From: Littorina saxatilis
Lineage: Eukaryota; Mollusca; Gastropoda; Littorinimorpha; Littorinidae
Assembly (NCBI RefSeq): GCF_037325665.1
Contig: NC_090246.1
Coordinates: 58,052,873-58,116,872 of the forward strand
Reading direction: 5' to 3'
DNA length: 64,000 nt
In this document: piece after piece, positions 57,169-64,000 of the stretch
Layout of the letters: each line of letters begins with the position of its first letter
Numbering within the stretch: the first letter of the stretch is position 1
Program-made: the position numbers and the translations under genes
The notes under the pieces: generated by a model
Told to the model about the DNA's origin: nothing
The model's database searches: none
Seen by the model: only the letters and a program-made list of their open reading frames with translations

Positions 57169-57545
57169 ATAGCAACTTTAACATTTGACTAAACACAGAA
57201 ATACTAATTTTACCTGGTTATTATCCAAGCAACAGCTTCAAAATATTGAAGCAATGATCAACATTGTGTCGGCATATGTGTAGTTAAGCGTGTATCCAAA
57301 GAAAACGGGTGGTGGGGGGTTTTGAAGGGGTACCAGCAGTTGACTGGTTTGTGACGTGTGTGGTATGTAGACCAGGTCAGGTGTCAAGACCAGGTCAGGG
57401 GTCGCGCGAAGGATTGTGGTATACATAGATTCACTTCGCCAGTTCACCTCTGCATTCGCCGATTCGGGGAAGACGATTTCACGTTGTTCGGTTTCTAAGC
57501 TCCAGAAAAGTAAATAAAGAAGATACCGAAGGGAGATTTCCTACA
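55818..57545. other. Intergenic region between divergent giant gene and GPCR
   Basis: It should hold the promoter and 5' UTR of the giant gene (-) and upstream sequence of the GPCR (+). A TG array lies at about 57124-57163. I see no supported coding sequence and cannot place a promoter. Any 5' UTR intron of the giant gene would be here. Confidence 0.5.
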
Positions 57546-57630
57546 ATTTGATCTGCACAGCGTTTTTCCAATGTCTACGCGAGAAAGAGCTGTCGAAAGC
57601 GCAGTGTCGATCTGGCAGTCGTATCCCGGT
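57546..57630 (+). other. Possible 5' exon of the GPCR gene
   Basis: A perfect donor, CCCG|GTAAGT, lies at about 57630-57636 on the + strand, 0.9 kb before the GPCR coding exon, whose acceptor is at 58524-58525. The stretch has an ATG at 57571, but that frame is not obviously continued, so it is more likely untranslated. The start limit is arbitrary. This is inference from splice-site strength only. Confidence 0.3.
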
Positions 57631-58173
57631 AAGTTCAGAGATAGATCTAGTGTCTCCCACTCTGATAACGTGTCACCTACTGTTAATCCGTTTTGTTTTA
57701 ATTTCTTTTTATTTCAGCAGACACAGATGTCAAACACAGTGCTAGGCAGTCACCTCTAGTGAAATGAGTTGATCTAAAGTGCCTGTAATGTTTGGATGTC
57801 TTTGTTCTTGGTTCGATTTATGTGAATTTTAAGACTTGCAGTAGACCTAGAGTCTCAAGTTTACTCTGCCCGTATAAAACTGTCCACCATTTACTTGAAC
57901 ATGCAGATAAAATTATAAGGAAACGGAATGAATCTGTTCTCAAAGTCAAAATGATCACGATTTTGCCTCAGATTCAAAACATGCACTGTCATGGTTTTGT
58001 CTGTATAATTTGGTAAGTCTTATACTGTACCTTGCAACAACTTCCTTGAACTTGAAAGACAGTTTTTGAATGCTAGATCTGTATCGCGTTTCATTCCAGA
58101 CTCGATCCTCTCTTTGATTGTACTGTTTGCTTACAAACTTATTAATTTAATTAATTATTAAGCGTTAGTTTTA

Positions 58174-58177
<4 letters not shown>

Positions 58178-58251
<74 letters not shown>
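58178..58251. repeat. TG microsatellite upstream of the GPCR
   Basis: Pure TG array in the presumed 5' intron of the GPCR gene. Confidence 0.95.
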
Positions 58252-58253
<2 letters not shown>

Positions 58254-58543
58254 TTTGTGTTACTGTTTGTTGATTTCTTACGGGAGCCTTGAAGGCTTCG
58301 CCTCTTGTTTAAATTTCTCTTTTGACATTTCTTCCCCCTTTTGTTATGTATTAATGTGTAGGACTTTAGCAAATGATTGACAAAATGTGAACAAAATTGA
58401 AAAGTTAGATAAAAGAAATTTTATTAATGACATTTCAGAATATTCTGAATATGACTTGTCGTCTACTTTTCTTCTTCCTCTTCCTCCTCCTCCTCATCTT
58501 CTTCATTCTTCGTGTTTTTCTTCAGATTCAGCCAAGACATAAA

Positions 58544-59656
58544 ATGGTCTCCAATTCGTCTTGCAGATACACTCAACCCAAGAAGATGTCCGACCAAACT
58601 AACACGACCATCTTCAGCTTCAAACCAGAAGACAGCTTGCTTGAACTGCCGGGGCTCATCTCTCTCGAAACAAGAAGGCAAATCGAAGAGATCATTTCCT
58701 GTGGATTCCTTCCGCTAGTCTTCCTCGTTGGGCTGGTGGGCAATGTCTTAAGTCTGGTTGTGCTGGTTCATCAGGGGACGCGGAAAACGGCCAACCTTCT
58801 TCTCGTGGGCGTAACCGTCACTGACCTGTTATACATCGTCACCAGCTTCGCTTTTGAAATGGAGTGTCTGCTTCGTCGTTTCGACCCTGTGTTTGTCCTC
58901 AGAATGGAAGTGCTGACTCGTTATTACCTATACTTTTCTGCCTACATCATCTGTCGGATTTCGGCGCTGTTTATTTGTCTGATGGCTTTGGAGAGGTACA
59001 TTGTAATCCAGTTCCCGTTCAAGGCGAACACGCTCATCACTAGAAAACGAGTTATGGTGTCTATGGTGGTGACATATCTGGCGGGGTTCGCCTTGGGCGG
59101 CTGCTTGCTGAATATTTACGAGGTAGATGGAACGTTTAACGTCGCTCTAAACGCGACCGTCCTGAAACTCTCCTTCAGCCAGTACGCGTACGAAAACTTC
59201 GAAACTTTGGTTCTTTACACCGACGTATTTTTGGCCTTGGTGTTCCGGTTCTTGCCAGTTTGCTTCGTTTTGTTCTGCACGTGCTCAATCCTGCGCGTGC
59301 TGAAGAAAAATCAGAGCATCAGGAACGAGATGACGGGATCGACGGACGCCAAAAGAGAGGAGGAGCAACGCAAGATCACCAAAATGCTCCTCAGTATCTG
59401 CATCCTTTTCATCGTCTGCACCATCCCTGGCATTGTTTCACAGATCGCTCGTCTCATCTTTGGGAACGAGGGCTTTGCTGACGTGGGTCGCTACGAGAAC
59501 ATCTCCGCTGTTGTTGCCTCTGTGGTGTTTCTTCTGAGTCTCGTCAACTCCTCGGTGAATTTCGTGCTGTACATCACCACCAGCAAGAAGTTGTCTGCCG
59601 CTTTTCGCAAGCTGTTCTTCTGTGGTCGGAAGAATGCTGCAGTTAAGGAGGAATAG
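58544..59656 (+). CDS. Class A (rhodopsin-like) G-protein-coupled receptor, orphan peptide or chemosensory type
   Basis: A 370-residue plasma-membrane receptor with seven hydrophobic segments. Landmarks: N-glycosylation sites at N4, N20 and N203; GN in TM1 (66-67); TD in TM2 (93-94, the conserved Asp); ERY at the end of TM3 (150-152, the DRY equivalent); a TM6 with CTIP (292-295) in place of CWxP; and NSSVNFVLY in TM7 (335-343), where the Pro of NPxxY is replaced, as in FMRFamide-receptor-like and some gastropod chemosensory receptors. A short basic tail with a possible palmitoylated Cys360 follows. I chose the ATG at 58544 because a strong acceptor (TTTTTCTTCAG, 58515-58525) precedes it. The frame is open back to 58427, but that part is the intron's polypyrimidine tract. 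The whole receptor lies in one exon. Ligand unknown. Confidence 0.85.
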   Translation: MVSNSSCRYTQPKKMSDQTNTTIFSFKPEDSLLELPGLISLETRRQIEEIISCGFLPLVFLVGLVGNVLSLVVLVHQGTRKTANLLLVGVTVTDLLYIVTSFAFEMECLLRRFDPVFVLRMEVLTRYYLYFSAYIICRISALFICLMALERYIVIQFPFKANTLITRKRVMVSMVVTYLAGFALGGCLLNIYEVDGTFNVALNATVLKLSFSQYAYENFETLVLYTDVFLALVFRFLPVCFVLFCTCSILRVLKKNQSIRNEMTGSTDAKREEEQRKITKMLLSICILFIVCTIPGIVSQIARLIFGNEGFADVGRYENISAVVASVVFLLSLVNSSVNFVLYITTSKKLSAAFRKLFFCGRKNAAVKEE

Positions 59657-62578
<2,922 letters not shown>

Positions 62579-63972
62579 GGTGTAACACGAAATTTTTACT
62601 CCACGAAAAATTTACTCCGGAGTAAATATTTCGTACGAAATTCTTACTCCGAGTACACCTTTCGTACGAGAAAAGAACTCCCCAAGGCACGAAAAAATTA
62701 CTCCCTCCACGAAATTTTTACTCCCCATTTTTATATTTAGTCAAGTTTTGACTAAATATTTTAACATCGAGGGGGAATCGAAACGAGGGTCGTGGTGTAT
62801 GTGCGTGTGTCTGTCTGTGTGTCTGTGTGTGTGTGTAGAGCGATTCAGACTAAACTACTGGACCGATCTTTATGAAATTTGACATGAGAGTTCCTGGGTA
62901 TGAAATCCCCGAACGTTTTTTTCATTTTTTTGATAAATGTCTTTGATGACGTCATATCCGGCTTTTCGTGAAAGTTGAGGCGGCACTGTCACGCCCTCAT
63001 TTTTCAACCAAATTGGTTGAAATTTTGGTCAAGTACTCTTCGACGAAGCCCGGGGTTCGGTATTGCATTTCAGCTTGGTGGCTTAAAAATTAATTAATGA
63101 CTTTGGTCATTAAAAATCTGAAAATTGTAAAAAAAATTAAAAATTTATAAAACGATCCAAATTTACGTTTATCTTATTCTCCATCATTTTCTGATTCCAA
63201 AAACATATAAATATGTTATATTTGGATTAAAAACAAGCTCTGAAAATTAAATATATAAAAATTATTATCAAAATTAAATTGTCCAAATCAATTTAAAAAC
63301 ACTTTCATCTTATTCCTTGTCGGTTCCTGATTCCAAAAATATATAGATATGATATGTTTGGATTAAAAACACGCTCAGAAAGTTAAAACGAACAGAGGTA
63401 CAGAAAAGCGTGCTATGCAGCATAGCGTAACCACTACCCCGCTCTTCTTGTCAATTTCACTGCCAATGCTGTGAGCGGTGGACCACGAGTATACGGTCTT
63501 GCTGCGTTGCATTGCGTTCAGTTTCATTCTGTGAGTTCGACAGCTACTTGACTAAATATTGTATTTTCGCCTTACGCGACTTGTTTTTACTTCCAGTAAA
63601 AATCTCGTACGCAAAAATGGGATGCGGGCGAAGGGATAATGCCAATAAGTGATCTCGCGCACACGAATGTCGCGCTACCCTCCTTCCACCCCTTCCACCA
63701 CCAAGACTAACAGGGGACAAGGGAGTAAAAATTTCGTACACCTGGCATGGGAAGTTAAATTGCTTGTGTTTGGGTGAAGTAATTTATTCGTTATTTATTC
63801 GTCAGGGGAGTAACATTATTGTACGAAATGTTTACTCGGAACTCACCTGTCTTGGGGAGTAATTTTCTCGTGAAATGGGGGAGTGCTTTTTTCGTAAAGG
63901 GAGTAACTTTTTCGTACGAAATGTTTACTCCGGAGTAAAAATCTCGTGGGAGTAATTTTCTCGTGTTACACC
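62579..63972 (-). mobile_element. GGTGTAACACGA element, copy 2, interrupted by another repeat
   Basis: It begins GGTGTAACACGA (62579) and ends TCGTGTTACACC (63972). It is the reverse of the copy at 20371-20911. Total length is 1,394 bp. Removing the insert at 62733-63583 and one T5 leaves 538 bp, close to the 541 bp of the other copy. The internal palindromes (CGTACG, CTCCGGAG) are the same. Confidence 0.8.
62733..63583 (-). mobile_element. Hairpin-ended AT-rich repeat, copy 2, nested insertion
   Basis: An 851-bp insertion in reverse relative to the copy at 17091-17869. It starts with the hairpin ATATTTAGTCAA-G-TTTTGACTAAATAT and ends CCTTACGCGACTTG. T5 runs flank it (62728-62732 and 63584-63588). 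The uninterrupted copy of the host element at 20750-20770 gives the empty site. Confidence 0.75.
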
Positions 63973-64000
63973 GGGACTTGCCCTTGCAACACAAGCAGCA

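Overview
The window looks like nuclear DNA of a mollusc, probably a gastropod. It has spliced genes with GT-AG introns, long CT/GA and CA/TG microsatellites, several miniature DNA transposons, a tRNA-derived SINE, and a short retroposon tail of a kind I associate with molluscan genomes. The species call is inference. I see no retroviral, LTR or Polinton-like sequence.

Layout. (1) Bases 639-13275 (+): a 15-exon C2H2 zinc-finger gene that I reconstruct as the E4F1 orthologue. All splice phases agree and the model gives 959 codons plus stop. Its introns hold two kinds of decayed exon copies and several mobile elements. (2) 13276-22487: no intact gene. It holds a TA-flanked transposon, a hairpin-ended repeat, a small DUF4806-like coding fragment (-), a 1.09-kb fold-back element with a 6-bp target duplication, a 541-bp element ending GGTGTAACACGA, and simple repeats. 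(3) 22488-31595 (+): a nine-exon gene for an unrecognised secreted protein. It has a signal peptide, two six-cysteine modules and long disordered tails, and every internal exon is phase 1-1. A perfect 32-bp tandem duplication shifts the frame near its 3' end. (4) 32685-55817 (-): one uninterrupted reading frame of 7,710 codons with no intron. It encodes a giant, mostly disordered protein with internal repeats, a coiled-coil-like segment and an Arg/Cys-rich C-terminus; I do not recognise it. (5) 58544-59656 (+): a 370-residue class A GPCR of the FMRFamide/chemosensory-like type. (6) 59657-64000: CT arrays, a LINE tail, and a second copy of the GGTGTAACACGA element with the hairpin-ended repeat inserted in it.

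The genes are not an obvious functional unit. The secreted-protein gene and the giant gene converge tail to tail, with 1.1 kb between their stop codons. The giant gene and the GPCR diverge.

The most interesting items are the giant intronless gene; a roughly 55-nt retroposon core whose two-stem hairpin is also found, with compensatory changes, at the 3' end of the tRNA-SINE; the exon copies inside E4F1; and the fold-back and nested elements. No database search was possible, so family names rest on recognition from memory.
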